From contig NZ_FUZP01000001.1 in assembly GCF_900167575.1 (NCBI RefSeq), forward strand, positions 1,178,001-1,242,000: a stretch of 64,000 nt of DNA. Direction: 5' to 3'. Source of the DNA: Okibacterium fritillariae (GTDB lineage: Bacteria; Actinomycetota; Actinomycetes; Actinomycetales; Microbacteriaceae). Shown one piece after another: positions 28,014-37,900 of the stretch; the stretch's first letter is position 1; each line of letters starts with the position of its first letter. The notes under the pieces were generated by a model that made no database searches, was not told the origin of the DNA, and worked only from the letters and a program-made list of their open reading frames with translations. The position numbers and the translations under genes were made by a program.

Positions 28014-29461
28014 CGCGCGATCCACGCCTCGACGTCGTCGGCCGTGCGGGGGATGCCGGCCGACAGGTTCTCGGCGCCGTCGGCGGTCACGAGGATGTCG
28101 TCCTCGATGCGCACGCCGATGCCGCGGAACTCGGGTGCCACGGTCAGGTCGTCGGGCTGGAAGTAGAGGCCGGGCTCGATCGTGAACACCATGCCCTCTT
28201 TCACGATGCCGTCGTGGTACATCTCGCGCCGGGCCTGCGCGCAGTCGTGCACGTCGATGCCCAGGTGGTGGCTGGTGCCGTGCACCATGTAGCGGCGGTG
28301 GTACTGGTTGTCGGGCTGCATCGACTCGTCGGCGCTGACGGGCAGGAAGCCCCACTCGGCCGTCTTCTGCGCGATGATCCGCATGGCCTCGGCGTGCACG
28401 TCGCGGAACGTGATGCCGGGCTTGACGATCTGGAACGCGGCATCCGCTGCCTCGCGAACGGCCTCGTAGACGGCGCGCTGCACGTCGGTGAAGGTTCCGT
28501 TGGCGGGCAGGGTGCGCGTGATGTCGGCCGTGTAGAGGCTGTCGAGTTCGACACCCGCGTCGAGCAGCATGAGGTCGCCGGGCGTCACGGGCCCGTCGTT
28601 GCGGGTCCAGTGCAGAATGCAGGCGTGGGGCCCGGATGCCGCGATCGTGTCGTAACCCACGGCGTTGCCGTCGGCGCGGGCCCGGGTGTAGAAGACGCCC
28701 TCGACCAGGCGTTCGCCGCGCTCGTGCTGCGTGATGCGACCGAAGTCGGCGATGACGTCGTCGAAACCGCGCTGCGTGGCGTCGACGGCCTGTCGCATCT
28801 GCTCGATCTCGTACGCGTCCTTGACGAGGCGCATCTCCGACGCGAACTGCGTGAGCTCAGCGTCCTCCTCGACGGTGCGGTCGATGGCCGTGGCCTGGAA
28901 CTCGTCGAGGTGCGCGGTCTCGATGCCGAGATCGGCGGCGACCTGGGCGAGCGAGGGCCGCGCACCGATCCAGAATTCACCGATAGCCGAGTTGGCGTAG
29001 AACTCGGGGCTCGTGCGGTCGGCGCGCTCGCGGAAGTAGAGCGTGACCTCGTGGGTGTCGCCCGCGGGCTCGAACACGAGCACGGCGTCGGGCTCGCTGT
29101 CGCTGCCCCATCCGGTCAGATAGGTGAAGACCGTGTGTGCGCGGAAGGGATAGTCGGTGTCGTTCGAGCGCTGCTTGGGCGAACCGGCGGGCACGACGAG
29201 GCGCTGGCCGGGGAATGCCGCCGAGAGCGTGTCGCGGCGGCGCGCCGCGAAGGGGGCCTGCTCGCGGGGAGCGGGAAGCTCGTCGACGCGCTCGGCCCAC
29301 TCCGAGCCGATGAACTGCTGGAACTGGTTCGACGACGGCGTCGTGGAGCGATTCTCGGTGCCCTCGGGCTGCTCGGTGCTCACGCGCTCGTCGGCGGTCT
29401 CGGTGTGCACGGTCTCGGTGTGCACGGAGTCGGCGTGCGCGGTGTCAGTCGAATGGCTCAT
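28001..29461 (-). CDS. pepP: Aminopeptidase P (Xaa-Pro aminopeptidase), M24B
   Basis: 486-residue dinuclear metallopeptidase removing N-terminal residues before proline. N-terminal creatinase-like domain (about 60-230), then the pita-bread domain with metal ligands in LLDAGVELDSLYTADITRT (two Asp), GTSHHLGIDVHD (His), FTIEPGLYF (Glu) and GIGVRIEDDILV (Glu). The first 45 residues are a Thr/Glu/His-rich disordered extension with a five-residue TVHTE repeat and are probably lineage-specific. Convergent with the stress-type gene across a 17-bp repeat. Confidence 0.93.
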   Translation of the reverse strand: MSHSTDTAHADSVHTETVHTETADERVSTEQPEGTENRSTTPSSNQFQQFIGSEWAERVDELPAPREQAPFAARRRDTLSAAFPGQRLVVPAGSPKQRSNDTDYPFRAHTVFTYLTGWGSDSEPDAVLVFEPAGDTHEVTLYFRERADRTSPEFYANSAIGEFWIGARPSLAQVAADLGIETAHLDEFQATAIDRTVEEDAELTQFASEMRLVKDAYEIEQMRQAVDATQRGFDDVIADFGRITQHERGERLVEGVFYTRARADGNAVGYDTIAASGPHACILHWTRNDGPVTPGDLMLLDAGVELDSLYTADITRTLPANGTFTDVQRAVYEAVREAADAAFQIVKPGITFRDVHAEAMRIIAQKTAEWGFLPVSADESMQPDNQYHRRYMVHGTSHHLGIDVHDCAQARREMYHDGIVKEGMVFTIEPGLYFQPDDLTVAPEFRGIGVRIEDDILVTADGAENLSAGIPRTADDVEAWIARLNG

Positions 29462-29519
29462 CCGTCCATTCTCCCACCACCCGAGGCGCGACAGATGAGG
29501 GGATGCCTGAGCATCACTC

Positions 29520-30605
29520 TCAGGAGGCGGGGGACAGCGTCGCGACGACGGGTCGGTGGTCGCTGCCCGTGCCGTCGAGGTCGGTCACGACGCGCATGCC
29601 CGTGACGGTCCACTTCGAGCCCGCCATGACGTGGTCGATGGGGGAGCCGAGGAGGGCCGGGGCGTCGGTGGGCCAGGTTCCGAGCCCGGCGGCACCCGCT
29701 GAGGAGGCGGCATCCGTGCACTGGCCGAGAGTCGTGCCGTCGCCCGTGCCGAGCCCCGCCATGTGGTCGATCGTGGCGTTGAAGTCGCCCGCCATGATGA
29801 CGTCGTCGCTCGCGCACTGGCGCGCCAGCCACTGCAGGTCGGTGCGCCAGTTCTGCATCTGGGCCTGGGAGGGGGAGACGGCGTGGGCGGCCACGATCGT
29901 GGGGCCGACACCATCCGAGGGCGTGGCGATGACGGTGGGCAGCACGGCCGTGTTCTCGGCGCGATTCTCGTTGCTCGTGACGGTGTCGTAATCGCCGAGG
30001 CTCGGGCTGATGAGCAGGGTGGTCGAGCGTGCGGGGGAGATCTGGTCGAACGCCACGGTCTTGACCCACATGGGCAGGCCGGCCGCGCGCATCTGCAGGG
30101 CCACCTCGACACCCGTCGCCTCGGTGGTCTCGGGCAACACGATGACGTTGGCGCGCGACTCGATCGCGAGCTGCGCGATCCTGTCGGAACCCGGCGCGTC
30201 GCCCAGAGTGTTCCACGAGAGCACCGTGATGTCCTGGCCGTTCGCGGCGGTGGCGTTCGCATCGGCCGGGGTGTCGGTGGCTGGCGCATCGGATGCCGCG
30301 GGCGCCGCCGTGCCCTCGGTGCCCGTAATGCCGCGGACCCCGATGATCGCGACGTTGGCGACGGTGAACAGCGCGAAGAGCACGGCGAGGGTGCCCGCGA
30401 AGGCACGCATCGGCCGGGCCAGCGCCAGCAGCAGGCACAGGACGAGCGCGACGAGCCCCGCAACCACGAGAGCCCCGCGCAAGGCCACGGCCTGGGCGAT
30501 CAGGAACGAGTCCTGGAACCCGAAGAACTGCGGCCACGCGAGCACGAGCAGGCCGACGGCGACAGCGATGGTGACGAGTGCACCCAGGAACTTGAACATC
30601 GCCAT
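29520..30605 (-). CDS. Membrane-anchored endonuclease/exonuclease/phosphatase-family protein
   Basis: 361 residues. Three N-terminal membrane helices (FLGALVTIAVAVGLLVLAW; VALRGALVVAGLVALVLCLL; MRAFAGTLAVLFALFTVAN) place the catalytic EEP domain outside the membrane. Catalytic motifs: LSWNTLG near residue 150, an Asn/Asp site in MAGDFNATID, and the C-terminal GSDHRPV. Substrate may be a phosphoester on the outside; family members range from nucleases to phospholipases. The start could be 30605 (MAMFKFLG) or 30599; the open frame goes 28 codons further but without a ribosome site. Confidence 0.88.
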   Translation of the reverse strand: MAMFKFLGALVTIAVAVGLLVLAWPQFFGFQDSFLIAQAVALRGALVVAGLVALVLCLLLALARPMRAFAGTLAVLFALFTVANVAIIGVRGITGTEGTAAPAASDAPATDTPADANATAANGQDITVLSWNTLGDAPGSDRIAQLAIESRANVIVLPETTEATGVEVALQMRAAGLPMWVKTVAFDQISPARSTTLLISPSLGDYDTVTSNENRAENTAVLPTVIATPSDGVGPTIVAAHAVSPSQAQMQNWRTDLQWLARQCASDDVIMAGDFNATIDHMAGLGTGDGTTLGQCTDAASSAGAAGLGTWPTDAPALLGSPIDHVMAGSKWTVTGMRVVTDLDGTGSDHRPVVATLSPAS

Positions 30606-30661
30606 CACCCTAGCCAGCCGCTCCTGAGAAACCTCCGCGCACGGCGCAATAGACTGGGGGG

Positions 30662-31531
30662 ATGACTGCAGAGGCCGGTTTCCCCGCACCCGCCGATCTG
30701 CACACCCACTCGCGGGTCTCCGACGGCACCGAGACGCCCAGCCAGCTCGTGCGGGCCGCCCGCGAGGCCGGTCTCGGCACGGTGGCGCTCACCGATCACG
30801 ACTCCACGGCGGGGTGGCACGAAGCATCCGAGGCGGCCGTCGAGAACGGCGTCACGCTCATCCCGGGCATGGAGCTGAGCACGCGGCACGGATGGCGGAG
30901 CGTGCACCTGCTCGCCTACCTCTTCGACCCCACCAACGGCGACCTCGTCGAAGAGACTGCGCGCATCAGGCAGTCCCGGCTGACGCGCGCCGAGACCATC
31001 GTGCAGAAGCTGTCGGCCGACTACGACCTCACATGGGCGGATGTCGTCGAGCAGACCACCCCGGGCACCACCATCGGCCGGCCGCATATCGCCGACGCCC
31101 TCGTGGCCCGCGGGTTCGTGCCCACACGCAGCGAAGCCTTCGCGGGAATCCTGCACCCGGCCACCGGGTACTACCTGCCGCATTACGCCCCCGACACACT
31201 CGACGGCGTGCGGCTCGTGCGCGCGGCCGGCGGCATCCCCGTGATCGCGCACCCCGCCACGCGCGGGCGCGACAACGTGCTCGACGAGGAGTACATGGCG
31301 GCGCTCGCCGATGCCGGCCTGTTCGGGCTCGAGATCGATCACCGGGAAAACACGCCCGATGGCCGCGTGCGCCTGCACGAGCTGGCCGAGACGTATGGTC
31401 TGCGCATTACAGGTTCGAGCGATTACCACGGCTCGGGCAAGCCCAACCGCCTGGGCGAGAACACGACGGCCCCCGAGGTCGTTCAGGCCATCGCTGACGA
31501 GGCGACCGGCTGGGAGCCCGTGCGGCCGTAG
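30662..31531 (+). CDS. PHP-domain phosphoesterase (RNase AM / nucleoside bisphosphatase type)
   Basis: 289 residues. PHP motifs in order: DLHTHSRVSDGTETP (two His ligands and Asp), ALTDHDST, PGMELST, GRPHIADALV, and SDYHGSGKPN near the C-terminus. This set fits the family that hydrolyses 3',5'-nucleoside bisphosphates and trims short 5' RNA ends (Rv-type and E. coli YciV/RNase AM). TAGACT (30650-30655) ends six bases before the ATG; the GGGGGG between them could also act as ribosome site. Confidence 0.92.
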   Translation: MTAEAGFPAPADLHTHSRVSDGTETPSQLVRAAREAGLGTVALTDHDSTAGWHEASEAAVENGVTLIPGMELSTRHGWRSVHLLAYLFDPTNGDLVEETARIRQSRLTRAETIVQKLSADYDLTWADVVEQTTPGTTIGRPHIADALVARGFVPTRSEAFAGILHPATGYYLPHYAPDTLDGVRLVRAAGGIPVIAHPATRGRDNVLDEEYMAALADAGLFGLEIDHRENTPDGRVRLHELAETYGLRITGSSDYHGSGKPNRLGENTTAPEVVQAIADEATGWEPVRP

Positions 31532-31612
31532 CGGCGCCGTGGCGGAGATCGCGGTTATGTCGACGGCGGCGTGAGGTGTTGTCGCTTCCGGTCCGCATCA
31601 CCCTCACATGCA

Positions 31613-31648
31613 AGAAGCGCTCGACATCCGCAGACGTCGAGCGCTTCT
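31613..31648. terminator. Terminator between PHP gene and DEAD-box gene
   Basis: Perfect 13-bp stem (31613-31625 with 31636-31648), 10-base loop, between convergent genes. Confidence 0.75.
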
Positions 31649-31687
31649 CAGGTTTCGTCGGCGCGCAGAGCGCCGACCGAACCGGGG

Positions 31688-33268
31688 TTATTCGGGCTTG
31701 GGGCCGCGGCGACGCGAGCGGTTGCGGCGACGCGGTGCGCTGTTGCCGTCGTGGTGCTCTGCGCCCTGACCGTCGTGCGTGCCGGCGGCCACGGGGGCCT
31801 GATCGGACGAGGTCGAGCCCGCCGCATCGGTGGCCGCGACATCCGACGTGGTGGATGCCGTGGCGCCCGACGTCGTCGCCTCGGACTCGCTACCCGTGCC
31901 TTCGCCCCGACGGCGGTTGCGCGTGCGCGGCGGACGGCTCGAGCCACCCTCGCCGCGAGCGGAGTCGCCACCGCGTGAACGGTCGGAACCGGAGCGCTCG
32001 GAACCCGAACGCTCGGAACCGCCGCGACCCGAACCCGACTGACCCGAGGCCGTGGCCGAACGCGGGGGACGTGCCACCTCGGCGGCGGGCTTCAGGCGGC
32101 CTTTGGTGCCGGCCGGGATGTCGAGGTCGGTGAAGAGGTGCGGCGACGACGAGTAAGTCTCGGTGGGCTCGGGCTGGCCGAACTCGAGTGCGCGGTTGAT
32201 GAGAGCCCACTTGTGCAGGTCGTCCCAGTCGACGAAGGTGACGGCGATACCGGTCTTGCCGGCGCGGCCCGTGCGACCCACGCGGTGCAGGTAGGTTTTC
32301 TCGTCTTCGGGGATGGTGTGGTTGATCACGTGGGTGACGTCGTCGACGTCGATACCGCGCGCCGCGACATCCGTAGCAATGAGGATGTCTCGCTTACCGG
32401 CCTTGAACGCGGCCATGGCTCGCTCGCGCTGCTCCTGGTTGAGGTCACCGTGCACGGCCGCGGCGTTGAAGCCCCGGTCGTTGAGCTCTTCGACGAGCTT
32501 GGCTGCCGCGCGCTTGGTGCGCGTGAACACGACGGTCTTGCCGCGACCCTCGGCCTGCAGGATGCGGGCGATGACCTCGTCCTTGTCGAGCGAGTGCGCG
32601 CGGTAGATGAGGTGCTTGATGTTGGCCTGCGTGAGACCCTCGTCGGGATCGGTCGCGCGAATGTGGATGGGCTTCGTCATGAAGCGGCGCGCCAGGGCGA
32701 CGATCGGGCCCGGCATGGTGGCCGAGAAGAGCATGGTGTGGCGGCTCTCGGGAGTCTTCGAGAAGAGCTTCTCGATATCGGCGAGGAAGCCGAGGTCGAG
32801 CATCTTGTCGGCCTCGTCGAGCACCATCTCGCGCACGTTGCTCAGGTCGAGCAGACGCTGGTTGTTGAGGTCGATGAGGCGGCCGGGGGTTCCGACGACG
32901 ATCTGGGCGCCGGCCCGCAGCTGCTCGATCTGGCCCTCATAGGCCTTGCCGCCATAGATGGAGACGATGGCGGTCTTGCGGTTGGAGGCCGCGAGCTCGA
33001 TGTCCTCGGTCACCTGGACGGCGAGTTCACGCGTCGGCACCACGATGAGCGCCTGCACGCCCGGGGCCGGGTCGAGCCCGAGACGCTGAATCAGCGGCAG
33101 ACCGAAACCGAAGGTCTTACCCGTTCCCGTCTTGGCCTGGCCGATGATGTCCTGGCCGGCCAGCCCGAGGGGGATGGTCTGCTCCTGGATGGGGAAGGGC
33201 TCGAGGATGCCCTTGGATGCAAGTGCGTCGACCAGGTCTTGGTCGACACCGAGATCGGAAAAAGTCAC
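31688..33268 (-). CDS. rhlE: DEAD-box RNA helicase (RhlE-like)
   Basis: 526 residues. Complete helicase core: Q-motif GILEPFPIQEQTI, AKTGTGKT, PTRELA, GTPGR, DEADKMLDLGF, SAT, then HRVGRTGRAG and the ARGIDVDDVTHV region. After about residue 390 comes a 135-residue disordered tail rich in Arg, Gly and Ser (SERSGSERSGSDRS repeat, NRRRG) that should bind RNA non-specifically. GTG start. First gene of the Rv3211-like block, divergent from the MiaE-like gene with a 119-base shared promoter region. Confidence 0.95.
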   Translation of the reverse strand: MTFSDLGVDQDLVDALASKGILEPFPIQEQTIPLGLAGQDIIGQAKTGTGKTFGFGLPLIQRLGLDPAPGVQALIVVPTRELAVQVTEDIELAASNRKTAIVSIYGGKAYEGQIEQLRAGAQIVVGTPGRLIDLNNQRLLDLSNVREMVLDEADKMLDLGFLADIEKLFSKTPESRHTMLFSATMPGPIVALARRFMTKPIHIRATDPDEGLTQANIKHLIYRAHSLDKDEVIARILQAEGRGKTVVFTRTKRAAAKLVEELNDRGFNAAAVHGDLNQEQRERAMAAFKAGKRDILIATDVAARGIDVDDVTHVINHTIPEDEKTYLHRVGRTGRAGKTGIAVTFVDWDDLHKWALINRALEFGQPEPTETYSSSPHLFTDLDIPAGTKGRLKPAAEVARPPRSATASGQSGSGRGGSERSGSERSGSDRSRGGDSARGEGGSSRPPRTRNRRRGEGTGSESEATTSGATASTTSDVAATDAAGSTSSDQAPVAAGTHDGQGAEHHDGNSAPRRRNRSRRRGPKPE

Positions 33269-33387
33269 GATTATTCGCCTGTCAGTCTTGAATGTGTAGG
33301 TCTACGCCTGTCACAGTCACTTCGGGCGTAGGGTCCCGATCCGTCGCCGGGACACTCTCACCCTAGCGGAGCATCTAAGCTGGACCC

Positions 33388-34107
33388 GTGGTTTCCTGGG
33401 TACGGCGTCGTCGCGGAGTGATAGAGCAGTCACGTTCGTCCGCTCGCCGTCGCCGCCCGACGGGCTTCGAGAAAGTCGACTTCTCCGACCTCACACCCGA
33501 TGTGGACAGCTACCTCGGCCAGGCCGCCTACGTGCAGCTCGGGTTCTTCCAGGTGCTGAGCGAGCTGAGCGTGACGACATCCGATCTGGGTGCCAAGCAG
33601 ATCATCGCCCAGGCGGCCGGGTTCGCGCTCGCCAAACACGAGGGAATCGTGTCGGAGATCGGGCGCCGCGAAAAGAAGGCCGACGAGGCGATGGCCCCGT
33701 TCGCGCCCGCCGTCGACGAGTTCCTGCTGTCGACCGCTGGCGCCACCAAGAACGAAGCGCTGCTGTCGGTCTACATCACGCAGGGTTTTCTCGACGACCT
33801 CTACATCGGGCTGACCGACGGGTTGCCCTCCGATGTCGGCCCCCGCATCGCGAGCCTGCTCGGCAGCGACTCGGGCGCCAACGGGCTCGTCACCCTGCTC
33901 ACCGAGGCGATCGATGTCGACCCGAAGCGCGCCGATTTTCTCGCCATGTGGGGCCGGCGCCTCGTGGGCGACACGCTCCTGTTGGCGCACCACGCCCTGC
34001 GCATCAACCCCGGTTCGGCCACCGAAGAGGCCCGCGTCGAGCCCGTCTTCACCGAACTCATCGCCACGCACACCCGCCGAATGGATGCCCTGGGCCTGAC
34101 CGCTTAG
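33388..34107 (+). CDS. MiaE-like ferritin-fold protein (MiaE_2 family)
   Basis: 239 residues, mostly helical. Carboxylate/His pattern of a di-iron four-helix bundle can be seen (FFQVLSELSVTT, AKHEGIVSEIGRRE, VDEFLLSTAGATKNEALLSVY), which fits the PF13794 tRNA hydroxylase-like family often found beside RhlE in actinobacteria. Whether it hydroxylates tRNA is unproven. The first 25 residues are Arg-rich. TAAGCT (33376-33381) ends six bases before the GTG: leaderless. Its stop codon is the first unit of a 15-bp tandem repeat. Confidence 0.82.
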   Translation: MVSWVRRRRGVIEQSRSSARRRRPTGFEKVDFSDLTPDVDSYLGQAAYVQLGFFQVLSELSVTTSDLGAKQIIAQAAGFALAKHEGIVSEIGRREKKADEAMAPFAPAVDEFLLSTAGATKNEALLSVYITQGFLDDLYIGLTDGLPSDVGPRIASLLGSDSGANGLVTLLTEAIDVDPKRADFLAMWGRRLVGDTLLLAHHALRINPGSATEEARVEPVFTELIATHTRRMDALGLTA

Positions 34108-34167
34108 GGTCTGGCCGTTTCGGGCATGACCGCTGAGGGCCTGACCGCTGAGGGTCTGACCGCTTCG
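34093..34167. repeat. 15-bp tandem repeat, 5 copies, starting on a stop codon
   Basis: Units of the form ggYctgaccgctNNg at 34093, 34108, 34123, 34138 and 34153. The first copy is the coding end GLTA-stop of the MiaE-like gene; later copies are out in the gap and carry TGA-like or mutated versions of the stop. Fifteen is a multiple of three, so read-through of the first stop would stay in phase with the repeat. Confidence 0.88.
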
Positions 34168-34238
34168 ATCGGTTCACGTGTGTGTCGCGACGGTGCTGGC
34201 GGTCGCTGCGCGGCATCCACCGCTGAGCGAGAGACGAC

Positions 34239-34274
34239 GATCGGCCCGCCGCGCTGAGCGCTGACGGGCCGATC
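34239..34274. terminator. Terminator between MiaE-like gene and small membrane gene
   Basis: Perfect 10-bp stem (34239-34248 with 34265-34274); the 16-base loop can itself form a small hairpin (gcgctgagcgc). Convergent genes on both sides. Confidence 0.65.
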
Positions 34275-34294
34275 TCTGGTGTCTCTATGCGATG

Positions 34295-34582
34295 CTATCC
34301 GCCGAGTTCGACGAGCATGCGGCGATCGCCTTCTTCGCGACGGCGACCGACCAGGATGTCGACGGCGACCGCGACGATGCCGGATGCGACGAGCGACACC
34401 GCCCAGATCCATCCGCCATCCCACGGCCAGCCCGCCCACGTGAGAGCGACCCAGACGACGGAAGCGACGATTGCCGCGACCGCTGGAATGAGCGCTTCAC
34501 CGTGAGTGCTGCGCCGGGGCAACGAGTATCGGGCGATGAGGCCGATGACGAGGCCGCCGAGCACGACGAAGAGGAGTTCCAT
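34295..34582 (-). CDS. Small three-helix membrane protein
   Basis: 95 residues with three hydrophobic segments (LLFVVLGGLVIGLIARY; LIPAVAAIVASVVWVALTW; IWAVSLVASGIVAVAVDIL) and a basic C-tail. I do not recognise a family. Starts five bases after the DUF3107 stop, so the two are one operon and probably translationally coupled. Confidence 0.78.
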   Translation of the reverse strand: MELLFVVLGGLVIGLIARYSLPRRSTHGEALIPAVAAIVASVVWVALTWAGWPWDGGWIWAVSLVASGIVAVAVDILVGRRREEGDRRMLVELGG

Positions 34583-34587
34583 GACGA

Positions 34588-34812
34588 CTAGCCGACGAAG
34601 CCGATGCGGCGCGACTCTTCTGAACCGATCTCGACATAGCCGAGGTTGACGGTGGGGACGAGGTAGACCTTGCCCTTGCTGTCGGTCAGGGAGAAGAACG
34701 CCTTGCCGGCTTCGAGAGCCTGGGCGATGACATCCTGCACGTCAGACGCGGACTGCGTCGTCTCGAAGCTGATTTCGCGGGGGCTATTGGTGATACCGAT
34801 ACGGATTTCCAC
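34588..34812 (-). CDS. DUF3107 protein
   Basis: 74-residue actinobacterial marker (PF11305; TB9.4/Rv3208A type): EIRIGITNSPREISFETTQS, then VYLVPTVNLGYVEIG. Small soluble beta-rich protein of unknown function. GTG start, AAAGG eight bases upstream. Divergent from adnA. Confidence 0.93.
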   Translation of the reverse strand: MEIRIGITNSPREISFETTQSASDVQDVIAQALEAGKAFFSLTDSKGKVYLVPTVNLGYVEIGSEESRRIGFVG

Positions 34813-34955
34813 AGGATGAGCCTTTCGATTGCCTACGTGCCCAGATTACGGCACCACCGGGGGCGGGATGCACCTGCGGCACTCGCCGACAGCGAACACG
34901 CGGACGGCCGAGCGGCACCCCGGCGATGTCGGTGGCGGGCGATAGCGTTGCAGAC

Positions 34956-37900
34956 GTGGCAATACGAGGATTTGCGCCCGTGGTGGCGGGGGAACGTGCG
35001 GGGGCGGTGGGTGGCGAGCCCGGGATCGGTGCGACTGGCGAGCCCCAGCTTGGTGCGACTGGCGAGCCCCGGCTCGGTGCGACTGGCGAGCCCCAGCTTG
35101 GTGCGAATGGTGAGCCCCGGCTCGACGCGTCGCAGCGCCGGGTGCTCGAGCTGGGTCTCCGCGATTCCGCCATCGTCATCGGTGCCCCCGGCAGCGGCAA
35201 GACGACGACGCTCGTGCAGTTCGCCGTCGACCGCGTGCACCGGCTGGGCCTCGACCCGAGTGCGCTTCTTGTTCTCGCGCCCAGTCGCGTCGCGGCCAAC
35301 CGGTTGCGCGATCGGCTGGCGCTGCGCGTCGACCGACCCACCAACGGCCCCCTCGCGCGCACCGTGACCTCGGTCGCGTTCAGCATCGTGCAGGCCCAGG
35401 CCACGTTGCGCGACGAGCCCGCCCCACGCTTGCTGACGGGAGCCGAACAAGACAGCATCATCAGCGAGTTGCTCGCGGGCGCTGCCGGCATCGAGGGAGG
35501 GCCGCTCTGGCCTGATCAGATCGACGCCGAGGTGCGTGCCCTCGCGGGTTTCCGCACCGAGCTGCGCGAGCTCATGATGCGCGTCACCGAGGCCGGTCTG
35601 CGGCCGGGTGACCTGCGCACGGCGGGCGAGCGATACGACCGTGCCGAATGGGTGGCCACCGCCGACTTCATGGTCGACTACGAGACGGTCATCGACAGGT
35701 TTCCTTCCCCCTACCTCGACTCGGCCGAGCTGATCTCCGAAGCCACGCGCTCGATCGCCGACGGTGCGCCGCTCGGCGCCCTCGAGCTCCTCCTCGTCGA
35801 CGACGTGCAAGAACACGGTGCCGCCACCCTCGAGTTCCTGCGGGCGCTCGCCGGGCGCGGCGTCACCGTCGTCGGGTTCGGCGATCCGGATGTCGCGGCG
35901 GCCACGTTCCGCGGCTCCGACCCGTTGGCGCTCGCCGAGTTCGGGCGGCGTCTGGGCGTCGAGGCCCAGACGATCACCCTCGACACCGTTCATCGACACG
36001 GTGACGAGGTGCGCGGGCTCGTCACTGAGATCTCGCAACGCATCGGGGCCTCCGGAGTTGTCGAGCACCGAAAAGCCGCGGCTGTTGCCGAGACCGTCGA
36101 CCCCGCGGGTCGCGGAGACGGTTCGGCCGATGCCGATGCCGATGCCGATGCCGGCGAAGGTTCGAGCATCCGCTTCGTGTGCGAGAATACGCCCGCACGC
36201 CTGCACCGTCGCATCGGGCGCGTGCTGCGCGAACAACACCTGCTGTACGGCGTCCCCTGGTCGAAGATGGCCGTCGTCGTGCGGTCGGGTTCGCTCCTGG
36301 CTCCGATCGAGCGCTCGCTCGCGCTGTCGGATGTGCCCACGCGAGGCTCGGTCGGCTCGCGCACCGTGCAAGATCATCACGCCGCCGGACATCTCCTCAC
36401 GGCCGCCGCCGTCGCGGTCGGTGCCGAGCCCCTCACCGAAGCATCCGCCGTCGACCTGCTGACGGGACCACTGTCGGGGCTCGACCGTATGGCGCTCCGT
36501 CGGCTGCGGCTGGCCTTGCGGCACGAAGAGCTGGCGGGTGGTGGCGCGAAGCAGGGCACGCAGCTGCTCTACGAGGCGCTGCTCACCGGGGTGGGCTTCG
36601 CGAGCGTCGACTCGACGCCGGCTCGCCGCGCCCATCGATTCGCGACGACGCTCGCCGAGGCGACGCGACTGGCCATCGACGGCGGCAGCATCGAAGAAGT
36701 GCTGTGGCACCTCTGGGATCGCAGCGGTCTCGCGGGGCCGTGGGCATCCGCCGCCCTCGGTCACGGGTTGGCCGCCGACGAGGCCAACCGTCAGCTCGAC
36801 GGCGTGATGGCCCTGTTCACGGCGGCGAAGCGGTTCGTCGAGCGGGCGCCCGGGGCTCCCGCATCCAACTTCATCGTCGAGGCGCGCAGTGCGACGATTC
36901 GCGAAGACAGCCTGACGCCCACATCGGCGGGCGAGGCCGTGTGGCTGGGCACACCCAACACCGTCGTCGGGGCCGAGGTCGACGTGGTGGTCGTGGCCGG
37001 TATGCAGGACGGCGTGTGGCCGAACCCCCGCGTGCGCGGGACGCTGCTCTACCCGCAGGAGTTCACGCAGCGTGTCGCCGGTCTGCCCGTCGAAGAGCTC
37101 GATGCCCGGGCATCGGTGCTGTCCGACGAACTGCGGCTGTTCGAACTCGCCGTGTCGCGCGCTCGCAGCCTCGTCGTGTTGGCCGCCGTCGACAGTGAAG
37201 ATGAGCATCCCTCACCGTTCCTGCGGTTCCCGAGCGTGCCGCCGGTCGAGACGGGTGCCGCCGAACATCCGCTGACGTTGCGCGGAATGGTGGGGCACCT
37301 GCGGCGAGAGGTCGTTGCGCCTGCTGCCGACGCTCCGGCTGACGCTGCAGCGGCGCTCGCCCGGTTGGCGGCCGCGGGAGTCCCCGGGGCCTCGCCGGAC
37401 GAGTGGTACGGGCTGGGTGAGCCGACGACGACCGAACCGCTCATCGACCTCAGCGACGCCGAGGCGCGCGTGCGGGTGTCGCCGTCGCAGATGGAGACCT
37501 TCGAGAAGACGCCGCTGGCCTGGTTCATCGACAAGATGGCCGCCATGCCGTCGGGGATCGCCGCGAACGTCGGCACGATCGTGCACGGGGCGCTCGAGAA
37601 CACCGCCGACGCCCGAGAACCCTCCGATGTCACGCCCGAGAAGCTGTGGGAGCACGTCGACGACCGCTGGTCGGAGCTGACGTTCGAGGCCCCCTGGATC
37701 GCCGAACGCCAGCGGCGCGCGGTGGACACGCTCGTGAACGGGCTCTCCGAATACCTCACCGATTTCCTGCGGAGCGGGGCGACTCTCGTCAACGCCGAGG
37801 GAGCTTTCGAGGTGACCATCGATCAGGTCACCTTGAGCGGCAAGATCGACCGCGTCGAACGCACAGCCGAAGGAGAAATCGTCATCGTCGACCTGAAGAC

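Noticed and set aside
36126-36149. Hexamer array as possible recombination or CRISPR-type repeat
   Set aside because: Only four gccgat units, in frame, no spacers; simple slippage.
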